Source: Tubulanus polymorphus (taxonomy: Eukaryota > Nemertea > Palaeonemertea > Tubulaniformes > Tubulanidae). Taken from it: a DNA stretch of 64,000 nucleotides. The notes under the pieces are model-generated. The model saw only the letters and a list, made by a program, of their open reading frames with translations. It had not been told where the DNA came from and made no database searches. A program made the translations under genes and the position numbers. Shown here one piece after another: positions 12,354-21,343 of this stretch. The stretch is taken from the NCBI RefSeq assembly GCF_964204645.1, contig NC_134036.1, positions 10,526,704-10,590,703 on the forward strand. The letters are read 5' to 3'. Each line of letters starts with the position of its first letter. Position 1 is the stretch's first letter.

Positions 12354-12975
12354 GATACGTGCCCATAAGCCAAAGTGATAGGGTAGGGGTAAATATTGTT
12401 AGATTTGAGACAAGAGATACGTGCCCATAAGGCTAAGTGATAGGGTAAGGGTTAGGCTAGTCAGGTTCGAATCCCGAAATTATTAAAAAATTTTTTCAAG
12501 CCTAACATGCTTACAAACTATCATTTTGATGATGTATCGCGTTTTAGTGATGGACTCCTCGTTTTTAGCATGTCGCCCTTTTCGCCAAGCCCAAGAATAT
12601 TACATACTACTTGGGATACGTGCCCATAAGCCAAAGTGATAGGGTAGGGGTAAATATTGTTAGATTTGAGACAAGAGATACGTGCCCATAAGCCAAAGTT
12701 GTCGTGGGATTCTACAATTCGGTTCTTCCCAGGAAATCCATAGTATAAACGACGAGACGTCCGCTCTGTTACACAGAATTTATTAAACTGACAAAACTAC
12801 TCGTACGTGCACCCCCACGTGACACGTGTACAAAAGAACAATAAAGCATTATAATAAACGGACTGTATCAAAGAGAAATTGACATGCACGTATAATTCTG
12901 CCGTATAGGCATACATTTCACAACAAAAGTGATAGGGTCATGCTTAAGGCAATCAGGTTCGAATCCCAAAATAAT
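12354..12975 (+). repeat. Interspersed repeats with tRNA-like B box (SINE-like)
   Basis: A ~78-bp segment starting GATACGTGCCCATAAGCC is present at about 12,355 and again at about 12,615, essentially identical. Its variant at 12,417 runs into AAGGCTAAGTGATAGGG and, 33 bases later, GGTTCGAATCC (12,464-12,474). A second GGTTCGAATCC lies at 12,955-12,965 after AAGTGATAGGGT. These match the A-box and B-box consensus of RNA polymerase III promoters, so a tRNA-derived SINE is likely. A full tRNA fold cannot be drawn, so this is not called as a tRNA gene. The rest (12,700-12,900) is unremarkable. Confidence 0.4.
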
Positions 12976-13196
12976 ACTTTTTTTACAAACTTTCTTCTCT
13001 TTGTAGTGGATCTTGTATTTTGCATGCGATCCTCTTCGCCCAGTCATCCTTAATAAATACTAAGTCTCCTGATGCATCCTCGTCCTTCCTTGCATGAATT
13101 ACTCCTCGTCAACCACAAGAATAAATATGGTAAGAATTAAATTCTATTCTAATCGAAGGTTTATTTAATGAAACGAAATTCCACAGAATTGAAAAT

Positions 13197-14058
13197 CTAT
13201 TTCTCGAAATTCCTCAGATATTGCCTGAGCTTTTCGACACCATTTGGATAAGCAACGATGATTTTCTTTATGTCTTCGATCTTTTTCGCAACTTTTCGAA
13301 TTTTTTCTGCTGGTACATATTGATGGAAGACTTTCTCGATTTGCTCTTTTTCCTCATTGCTGTACCGTTTTCTTTTTCGACAGGGCATGGACTATAAGAA
13401 GAACAAAAACGGATGAATCATGATGTAGAAACTAGTTGGAAACAGTGAACTCAGTGAAACCTATGTGGATGTACTTACAGGAATATCTACCGGCCTTTCT
13501 CCAGGCTCATCATCACTTGAATTATGCTGAAAAGGGCAGTAACATGAATGATTATTGTGAACTGAGAATCATGCGGAATAGAAATGTTAACGTTCTTACA
13601 TCTTGTGGACGTGAAGGCTCATACTCCACTGGTTCAGGTGCCGCGTCAGAACTACTCGTTGTTGGCTGAGGCTCTGCCAATGGAGCCGGCTGCGAACACG
13701 ACTGAGGCTCTGCCAATGGAGCCGGCTGCGAACACGACGAAACTGTTGATAAAACGCCGCAGTCCATCTACAAGAAACAACCAACTGAACCAACTGAATT
13801 ACATAAAGACTCTATACTTGTACATACCGCTAGGGATTTGTGAAACGTTTTCCGAATGTTCATTGTTTTTTCATGCCCTTTGTCCATGTCGTAGTAGCGC
13901 TGGGCAGTGCTTGGGTTGTGTAGCATGTATCGCGCCAAAGGTTTTAGACTTTTGTCGTCGCTATCACTCATAGCAGTCATTATAGATTTTCTGAGAAGCG
14001 TTGGTGTCACGTGCTTCTCCGGAATTGTAAGCTGAACAAACGCTCGTAATGGTCTGAC
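13197..14058 (-). pseudogene. Tyrosine recombinase (Crypton-like), C-terminal half, spliced
   Basis: Four minus-strand exons with good splice sites. (1) About 14,052 down to 13,829: VTPTLLRKSIMTA then LARYMLHNPSTAQRYYD, the Arg, His and Tyr block of a YR enzyme. (2) 13,767-13,606: Pro/Ser-rich, with a 12-residue repeat CSQPAPLAEPQ(S/P) in tandem. (3) About 13,532-13,485: an acidic stretch, SSDDEPGERPVDIP. (4) About 13,391-13,197: a basic helical domain, CRKRKRYSNEEKEQIEKVF, resembling the Myb-like tails of these elements, ending in TAG. The N-terminal half of the same gene lies at 18,713-19,543. Between them sits the Harbinger transposon. The exons themselves look intact, but the gene is split by 4.3 kb of foreign DNA, so function is doubtful. 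Confidence 0.55.
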
Positions 14059-14089
14059 AAACAATATTTTAGTTCATGATCTACAATTA

Positions 14090-14345
14090 TTTAAATGGGT
14101 CCATGCTTGCTGGGGTAGTGATGGGTCCATGCTTGTTGGGGTAGTGACGGAGTACAAAGTTTAACGATAATTCATGTGCAACCATAATGTGTTGATACAA
14201 AGTTTTACGATAATTCATGTGCAACCATGTATGTAGATACTAAGTTTAGTGATAATTTATGTGCATCCATATATGTAGATACTAAGTTGAACGATAATTT
14301 GTGCAACCATATATGTCTATACTAAGTTTAACGATAATTTATATG
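14090..14345. repeat. ~50-bp tandem repeat in the YR gene intron
   Basis: Units containing AAGTTTAACGATAATTCATGTGCAACCATATATGT-type sequence are repeated about five times (near 14,157, 14,200, 14,242, 14,285 and 14,323). They are preceded by two copies of GGGTCCATGCTTG(C/T)TGGGGTAGTGA. Confidence 0.7.
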
Positions 14346-14480
14346 GGTACATACTTATTCACAGGCGTTTTAACGAGCAACCGATTTTTGCGATCTATTT
14401 CGTGAACGATTTGCGTCGATCGTGCGATCGAATCGAATGTTCGTAAATACGACGATTTTAGACTTATCACATGACACAAA

Positions 14481-15911
14481 TATGGCGACGCGGAAGAGAA
14501 AGGTTGCGGCCCTAATAACTTTACTTGAAGATGGATTCTCGTCGTCTTGCCTGATAACTCATTGCGTTAATGAGCTCCGGCAACAGTGTCTGATCGGAGC
14601 TGACCAATCTGAAGCAGGACTCCCTTTGACCTGTGCTGAACTGTTAAAATACATGAAATCGGATACAAAACCGCGCATCATGGACTACATGACTGTAACT
14701 GTTCCAAAATATGAGCCAGACAATTTCAGAGCGCACTTTCGGATAACTAGGGCAGCGTTTAGTATTCTTCTTGAACATATTACACCGTTTGTTATAATGC
14801 ATAATGATCGGAACAGATCAACAAATACGGATACCTATTGACAAACAGCCGTTGGTTTTTTATATATTATGCTTCTTCAACTGAGCCACTTATGAGAATT
14901 GGTGATATCTTTGGCATTTGTGAAGCCTCTGTGTATAACATTGTTGGTAAGTCATGTAAGTCCAACATTTGTTCTCTTCTCTCATACATCATATTTATTC
15001 CAAACGAGATTAATCAATTTACTTTAATGTAAATTGATTAAAGTAAATTGATTAATCTTGTTTGGAAGCCAAAAACTGGTTCAATTCCAATGCTAAAAAC
15101 TAAATACTACACAAATATTATGCTTTCTTTTAGGATTTATTGCGAAGATTATCGATGAAGATATCAAAAAGAAGATTGTCAAATGTCCATCACATAACCG
15201 TTTCAATGAAGTTATCAGTGGTTTTCAGAAAAGACAAGGCTTTCCACATGTTTTGGGCGCTGTAGATGGTACACATATTCCGATAAAAAGTCCTGTTGAC
15301 AGTTCTGAAACGCACATGAATCGTAAAAAGTTTCATTCTATTAATGTGTGCGCAGTTTGTGACCACGAGTATAAGTTTACGCATACATATGTTGGATGGC
15401 CGGGATCATCACACGACTCGCGTGTTTTCAAAAACTCTCCATTAGCTATCGCAGCGGAAGACTTGCAACAGGGATATAAATTATTTCCTCAGAACTCTCA
15501 TATTTCAGGTGACTCTGCTTATGAGCTTACCGAGTATTTGTTAGTACCATTTAAGGACTTTGGAAATATGAATAACACTGAAGTTACCTACAATACCAAA
15601 CATAGCCAAACTAGAGTATTTATCGAAAATGCCTTCGGCATACTGAAGGGTCGTTTACGCCGAAATATGTTGACATGCATAGATTGGATCGACGCGTTTC
15701 TTTCATAAGCAGTTGTTTCGTAGTGCATAATATTTGTTTGGAGGTTGAGGAGACACTAGACGATTTATTAAGTGAAGGCCAGGAACTAGTCATCAGGGAT
15801 GACACTCATGATTTGGAAAACTGTGCTGTAGGTGTTACCCTACTGCGGTTGGTAAAAGAATGGCAATTGCTGTTTTGCTCAGTGACTAAAAAGTATGCAC
15901 AAGTGAATTGA
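14481..15911 (+). pseudogene. HARBI1-like: PIF/Harbinger DDE transposase, frameshifted
   Basis: Translation most likely begins at the ATG at 14,481 (MATRKRKVAALITLLEDGF). Downstream come EPLMRIGDIFGICEASVYNIV (near 14,890-14,943, in another frame), a GTAAGT intron (14,946 to about 15,134, acceptor TTCTTTTAG), and then the catalytic core. In the core GAVDGTHIPI carries the first Asp, WPGSSHDSRVF the second, and ENAFGILKGR the Glu. The fold is the DDE nuclease that cuts and joins Harbinger ends. Frameshifts lie near 14,830-14,880 and at about 15,675-15,700, after which VSFISSCFVVHNICLE resumes. The catalytic residues remain but a complete protein cannot be made. Confidence 0.8.
15007..15058. 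repeat. Perfect 20-bp-arm palindrome in the transposase intron
   Basis: AGATTAATCAATTTACTTTA is followed, after a 12-base loop, by its exact reverse complement. It lies inside the Harbinger intron and would form a strong hairpin. Role unknown. Confidence 0.8.
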
Positions 15912-16896
15912 CTCGTCTGTTGGTCAACAAGAATTAATAAATAAGAAAAGTACCTTATCAATAAATTTCTATATTTTGTTATTTTTGTTGGCATATGTGA
16001 TTTGGTTCTTCTGGTATTTCTCTCTATCAAATAAGTGGTATGCATATCTTTTTGCACATACAAGCATGAACATGTATCAGTTGCAGTGGCAGATCCAGGG
16101 TTTGCCCGGACACCCCCATCCCCTTAAAGTACGAGGCCCCTTAGAAATACCAGACAAAAATAAGCATGAAAAAATATAAAAATTAGGCTAAACAAAAATG
16201 ATAACATGTTTCTCCGCAGCTGCCGGGTCTGTTATGGTAACACTGATCACGATTTAAAAAAAAAAGTAATGTACAGGGTAGATAGGCGGCCAGCCGGGTC
16301 AACCTTTGAGAAAGGTATCATTTTTTTAGCCTTAGGTCCTCAACTTCTAGACAAATTTTTGATCCCTGATCTGCCTTAGAGTTGAATTAATCAGGTAGAC
16401 TACAAATTGGCCCGATACTGGGTATCGAAAGGCTGAAAGGTAATCATTGCATCTCTCTAGCAACAAAATAGTCCCAATTTCATTCTTAAGAAAATACAAC
16501 ATCCTGAAGAGAAGAGAACAAGGTCCATGCTTCATTGCTGCTTACCAATGTTGGTAACTACTTCTATGATCTTAAGAACAATCCAAACTCTCAATCACCA
16601 CGAAACAGTGCTTAAAAAGCACAATTGCAACTTTATTTCTTAGACTTAAAAAAAAAATTAATACACATTTCAACAAAAATATGTATTAAGTCCTTTAACA
16701 ATTGACTTAAAAGTCCCCACAGTAAATGCATTTTATATCTGATGGGTTCAACTTATACTCACAAACGTGATATAAAGTATGGAAAATAAAACGTAACTCT
16801 AAATTACCAATTAGGGCTGTTTGATAATAATAATAATAGATAATTCCGCAACTTGCCGATGAAAAAGTACTCCACCAAAGAGTGTGTTAAACAAAA
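15912..16896. other. Harbinger interior without genes
   Basis: This AT-rich stretch lies between the 3' ends of the two convergent Harbinger genes. A short GGCAGATCCAGGGTTTG-type sequence near 16,087 resembles a transposon end, but no matching second end was found. Confidence 0.4.
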
Positions 16897-18096
16897 CTAA
16901 AACTTGTTCAGAAGTTGTTTCATAACATCAATTTTTTCTTCTTCTATTTTCTTCAAAGATTCATATTGTTTATTCATTTCAACAAGAAATCGTTCATTAT
17001 AATCTCTTCTTGCTTCTTCACTTTCTCTTAACATTTTAAAAATCTTACTCTGACGATCTGTCATACGAAATTGTTTTCTCTTCTTAGAAGGATTAGATGT
17101 AGCGGAGCCCCTCCCCTTACTCGAAGAAGTACCTTCCGACTCTGATGTTTCGAAATCTGTATCTTCATCACTTGTTGCATCAGTTGGTAAACTAGAAGCT
17201 GATAATACCACAGGTCGACTGTTCGGTTTATTGGCTAGGTACTCATTTAGTTAATCGAAATACGGACATGTTTTCGGATCATTACCCGTCTTATTATTGT
17301 GATCCCGTGTCTTTCTATAATTGTTTAACAAATTTCCCCATTTATTTTTGATTTGGTCCCAACTGAAATTAAATCCCTTTTCAGCTAACAACGACGATAT
17401 TTTTTCCCATACGCGTTTTTTAACTGTTTTTTTGTCTTCAAATTTTCCACGATTCATCTGATGGAAGCTGATCAACCAAAGTACTGCAGCCCTTGGCCAT
17501 TCCCTTGATTCTGAAAAGAAATGCAGAAAATAAACACATAGCAAAATTTCTTTGAGGAATATACAGCCTATTTCGTAAGACATGAAGGCAAGCTAAACAA
17601 GAAAAACTACAATAGCTAAGAACGAATAATTGATATGTAAGACATATTTATCAATACTTGTGGAGGTACACTTACGAGAAGATTCTGCTGGTGTTTCATC
17701 AATCCGTGAAGATGCTGATGGTGTATGAGTATCACGAGGACGAATCAGAGAGGTAGATGCTGATGGCGTATGAGTATCACGAGGACGAATCAGAGAGGTA
17801 GATGCTACTGATGTTTCATCAGTCTAAGGAGAGGTAGAAGTGGAAGCTAGAGAATCAGGAATATCTTGTAGACCAATATGTTTGTAACTCTCAACCAAAG
17901 AGCTGATAATCTCAGCATCTACAAAAGAACATAAATGATTAAAATGAACCAGCAAAGAATTGTTGAGCTTTCTCAACTGCGTACTATCCAAATTGATTTT
18001 TTGCCAAATACCACAATAATTTTGAATGAAGGCGTACTTACCACCAGCTATTGCCTTTGAATAAGTTGGCAGATCTAGCGTAAACGATACCATCAC
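16897..18096 (-). pseudogene. Harbinger Myb/trihelix DNA-binding partner, with nonsense codons
   Basis: The minus strand encodes, in order: an N-terminal helical region (from about 18,096, split by an intron); a 15-residue tandem duplication TSLIRPRDTHTPSAS (about 17,700-17,800); a trihelix/Myb-SANT-like domain with VKKRVWEKISSLL and FSWDQIKNKWGNLLNNYRK; then an acidic Ser-rich linker and a basic coiled-coil tail ending LNKF. This is the accessory protein that helps Harbinger transposase bind DNA. In-frame stops interrupt it at about 17,824 (TAG) and 17,251 (TAA); reading continues in the same frame after both, so these are point nonsense changes. Confidence 0.65.
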
Positions 18097-18519
18097 GGCA
18101 TCTATTTCGATTGAAAACTCTCTGTAATACGACCTACAAAAGGTGAATCAACAATATATTGCCTTATCTTCATCCTTTGAATATCATGTATATAAGTCAA
18201 GTGCCTGTATCGCTCTTAGTCTGACTTATCATGAATTGTAAAATGCCACAATTGATATAACGACTAACTAAAGTAAAAAGACTGGAGAATGCCGGAAGGA
18301 ACGGGATAAATTGAAGTGACATTATTGAATGGACCCTACTACCATGTTATTCTTGCGTCTTGTCGATATAAAATGTATCATCTATGATATAAATGATATA
18401 AATATATTAGGCCTAGCGCTGGTGCGGTTTGATGGGAAAATTATCAAAATATCGCCTCAATCCACTCACACTGTCTGCGTCGTGGGCGCCGCCATCTTGG
18501 AAATCAAATCGCCAAATCA

Positions 18520-18665
18520 CTCGCCGAGCGAGTTGGTCGATTTCAAAAATCGATCGGAAAATCGTGTTCGTAAAAACGCCGATCGTGAAATCGATCGCGA
18601 AAATCGGTGCTCGTAAATGCGTTCCTACGATCGATCGCAAAAATCGGATGCTCGTAAAAACGCCT
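18520..18665. repeat. Subterminal repeats at the right Harbinger end
   Basis: Three or four degenerate units of ATCGATCG-(C/G)AAAAATCGG-(A)TGCTCGTAAAAACGC follow one another up to the right TIR. Each resembles the TIR itself, giving a cluster of probable transposase/Myb-protein binding sites. The left end has a shorter, less regular counterpart at about 14,363-14,440. Confidence 0.65.
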
Positions 18666-18712
18666 CATGTAATTCGGCGGAAGGAGACCACCATCATGTT
18701 GGCGCCATATAG

Positions 18713-19543
18713 TTACATCCGGCTTATTCCGGCAGAATCTCTCCGCGAATGTCTTAAGAGAGTTGAACGGGATGCTAAGTGGATATATCCCGCTCCATGG
18801 GTCGACGTTGTTTTGTGCATAACGATCTTGATCGTATACAGCCCCGTTGTTTCGTCGAATTTCGCGTGTTTGATCTTGTTATACGTAATACCGATTTTAA
18901 GTGAGGGTCGGCTCGTCCCTAACATTGTTACGGTGAACAATAAATAGTTCTTTACGAGACGGTACTCTTCTGGAGTTAGTAGATAATTATTGGCGGTTAA
19001 GAGTTTCACAGCAGTTTCGGAGATTTCGCTCTCCAATATCTTCTTTATATCAGCGGCGTTAAGAAGGTGGCCTCCATGGGTATAAAAGGTTATTCGTATG
19101 AAGTATTTATATTCGTTCGAAAGCACTAGCATGAAAACTCGCCTCGCTGCGCATCGTGAACTTCATATAGCCGTCGCATATACTCTTTACCTATCGACTT
19201 ACTCATGCACTCTAACTCCGCGTTGATTTGATTCAACTTTACATCCGTCATACCGCATTTCTCCAAGCCGTGCTGTTAATTGGAAGTATCAGTATACACT
19301 GTCGGGACAGAAACAAGCATTGTAAATCGAATTTATACTCATATAACGTATGAACTTTAACAATCGGTTACGTATTGTGAAAATGTATGCCTTTATTGTC
19401 GTAGGCTGTTTTGTTTCCTTTTCATTCGTAAGCCATTTAAGTACGGTTTGCTGGGTAAGATTAAAATGGCAAGATGCAAGGAGACGCATACAATCACGTA
19501 TATAGCATTCAGCTTCTCTTACGTCATCAATGATTGGTCTCAA
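18713..19543 (-). pseudogene. Tyrosine recombinase (Crypton-like), N-terminal half
   Basis: Minus-strand exons carry, in order, a SAM-like core-binding segment (AECYIRDCMRLL ... QPTTIKAYIFTIRNRLLKFIRYM, 19,543 to about 19,335), a helical exon (about 19,275-19,135), and the first catalytic half (LLTPEEYRLVKNYLL, then TSRPS with the first Arg, then an HKT..HGAG segment with the Lys, 19,132-18,713). The second half (Arg/His/Tyr block) follows in the same direction at 14,058-13,829, on the far side of the Harbinger insertion. The break therefore falls in an intron or a lost junction. Exon joins were judged by eye. Confidence 0.5.
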
Positions 19544-19551
19544 GTATTTGA

Positions 19552-20153
19552 GGAATTCGGCCTCAAACTGCTGAGCAACTTATTCATGCCTTCATAACTA
19601 CGCGTTTGGATTACTGTAATTCTTTGTTATATGGCTTCCCAACTGTCTCATTGCTAAATTACAGAGTGTGCAAAATGCAGCGGCATGGGTTGTTACAAGA
19701 AATGGAAATTACTGTAGGATCACCCCTATTTTTTATTCACTTCATTGGTTACCAGTCAAATACCGTGTGCTATTCAAAATTCTGGTCATAACATACAAAT
19801 GTCTTCATTCTCTAGCACCTCATTATCTGCAGTCCCTTGTGACTATAAAGCCAGCTGTGCGTCACCTTAGATCCTCAAACCAATTGCTTTTAATTCAACC
19901 AAGAGCCAATCTTTTATCCGCTGGTCATAGGGCCTTTTATTGCTGTGCTCCATATCTTTGGAATAAATTGCCACCATATTTACATTTTAATCCAGGTCTA
20001 GATTCTTTTAAATCTCAACTTAAGACGTATCTTTTTAATATTGCTTACTCTTAGTCATAATGTCATCTATGTATCTACTTTTAAATTTTGTAAGCCATAG
20101 AGCATATTTTATATGGATTTTCGGCAATGAAATATTATTATTATTATTATTAA
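19552..20153 (+). mobile_element. 5'-truncated CR1/L2-type LINE, 3' end of reverse transcriptase
   Basis: The frame encodes the conserved C-terminal tail of CR1/L2-like reverse transcriptases: LDYCNSLLYG, then VQNAAAWVVT, SLHWLPVKYRVLFKIL, APYLWNKLP and FKSQLKTYLF. A one-base frameshift lies between LDYCNSLLYG... and VQNAA. The 3' end runs through TTTTGTAAGCCATAGAGCATAT-type sequence to an (ATT)n tail at about 20,137-20,153, as usual for this group. Only the last ~170 codons are present, the normal result of incomplete reverse transcription. Confidence 0.85.
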
Positions 20154-20758
20154 ATTCTACAAGAAAACTAACTCATACAATATTGGGAACATGAGACGGC
20201 ATCATTGAGGAAATATGTTTGACTTACCTTCCGTCATCATTGGGTTTATTTCACCAGGGAAGTGTGATGAGATGGAATACGGACGCTATTGTGCAGCTCT
20301 TGTCGAATGTGCGTTGTAATTGCCCTAAAGCCGACAACGGTTCGTTGGCGAGCGCTTTGTTACGTAACGCGCCGATAAGCGATAACCAGCGAGATCGGGA
20401 ATCTCCGTAATAATTCAGTTGTTTCCGAATATCGGTTTTTCATCCCACAATAAACTTATATAAGAATTCCTCAGTAAACTGGTTAAACTCAACACCTGAT
20501 TTCCCCTCATCAATTTTAGTCAATCAACTTGTATTTACAATTGTCTTAAATTTAAGTGCCCCCCTAGTTTGTCTCTTAACTGCTTCTCTTTAATCTGTTT
20601 TAGCGTGTAACTGTTTCTACGTTAATTTTCCTTTAGTTAGTATCATCTCTGATTACTTGAATTAGTCTCTTTGTCTCTGGATTGTATATATCTCTCATAA
20701 TTTCTGTAGTATTCATTATTTCTGAAGATGACTATTAGGACATAGACGAAACGTTGAA
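20154..20758. other. Non-coding flank left of the Polinton
   Basis: No gene is recognised. A 33-bp segment at 20,255-20,287 (starting CAGGGAAGTGTGATGAGATG) recurs exactly, inverted, at 42,362-42,394. A 63-codon frame at 20,219-20,410 spans it but resembles nothing I know. Confidence 0.45.
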
Positions 20759-20764
20759 TAAACT
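20759..20764. other. Left 6-bp target site duplication TAAACT
   Basis: Identical to 40,771-40,776 on the other side of the element. Six-base duplications are the signature of Polinton/Maverick integration by a retroviral-type integrase. Confidence 0.9.
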
Positions 20765-21172
20765 AGTAATAGGGGTTTAGTTGTTTCAGATCAAAGGTCG
20801 AACGGTCGAGCTCATTAAAAAACAAAATATTAAAAGTAATTAAAAAACTATAATATATTTTCATAACCGCGTTCATTTTATATCAAAACTAAATATTTAT
20901 TATAAGATATTAATAATATAAAAAGCATATTGTATTAAATCAATTGGTCGCTCCGCTTCGCTATCGCTCCGCTCCACGACCAATTGATTTAATTACAATA
21001 CACAAATTTAAATAATCAAATATATTCAAATGATAATAATTATTCTATTATTCAACCGAAATACACGCGGTTATGAAAATATATTATAGTTTTTTAATTA
21101 CTTTTAATATTTTGTTTTTTAATGAGCTCGATCATTAAACCTTTAACCCGAAACAACTAAACCCCTATTACT
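20765..21172. repeat. Nested palindrome inside the left TIR
   Basis: The outer 108 bp (20,765-20,872) recur inverted at 21,065-21,172, again ending in CCCCTATTACT, with about ten differences clustered where the outer arm has CAGATC and CGAACG. Between the arms sits CAATTGGTCG ... CGACCAATTG around a GC-rich core of CGCTCCGCTTCGCTATCGC, itself a hairpin. The unit has the shape of a 408-bp foldback element. The right TIR has the same structure at 40,363-40,770. Confidence 0.85.
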
Positions 21173-21343
21173 CTTAAAATATTCACATATATATGAATAA
21201 CATTTAAATCATTGAACTTCTAAAATCAATTTTAATAAAAAATATAGTATTAAAATGGAAGCAAATAAATACTACTGCCCAACATGTAATATCGATATAG
21301 ACAAGTCTCAAAAAGCAAGACACAATAAAACTATAACACATTT
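20765..21343 (+). repeat. Left terminal inverted repeat, 579 bp
   Basis: The sequence matches the reverse complement of 40,192-40,770. I see two differences, both C/T changes in the GC-rich centre (GGTCGCTCCG here, GGTTGCTTCG there). The repeat runs past the polymerase start codon (21,255), so its last 89 bp are coding on this side. Confidence 0.92.

Larger units (their letters stand above)
14363..18665 (+). mobile_element. PIF/Harbinger transposon, 4.3 kb, both genes decayed
   Basis: The left end AGGCGTTTTAACGAGCAACC and the right end (reverse complement AGGCGTTTTTACGAGCATCC) form a TIR that continues as GATTTTTGCGATC. Inside are a plus-strand HARBI1-like transposase (14,481-15,911) and a divergently stranded Myb/trihelix-like protein (16,897-18,096, minus), the standard two-gene layout of Harbinger elements. 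A clean 3-bp target duplication was not found, so the exact ends may be off by a few bases. The element sits inside a YR gene whose two halves flank it. Confidence 0.75.

Noticed and set aside
14422-14480. Transposase start at 14,422
   Set aside because: The later ATG at 14,481 gives the family-like start, and 14,422 lies almost inside the TIR.
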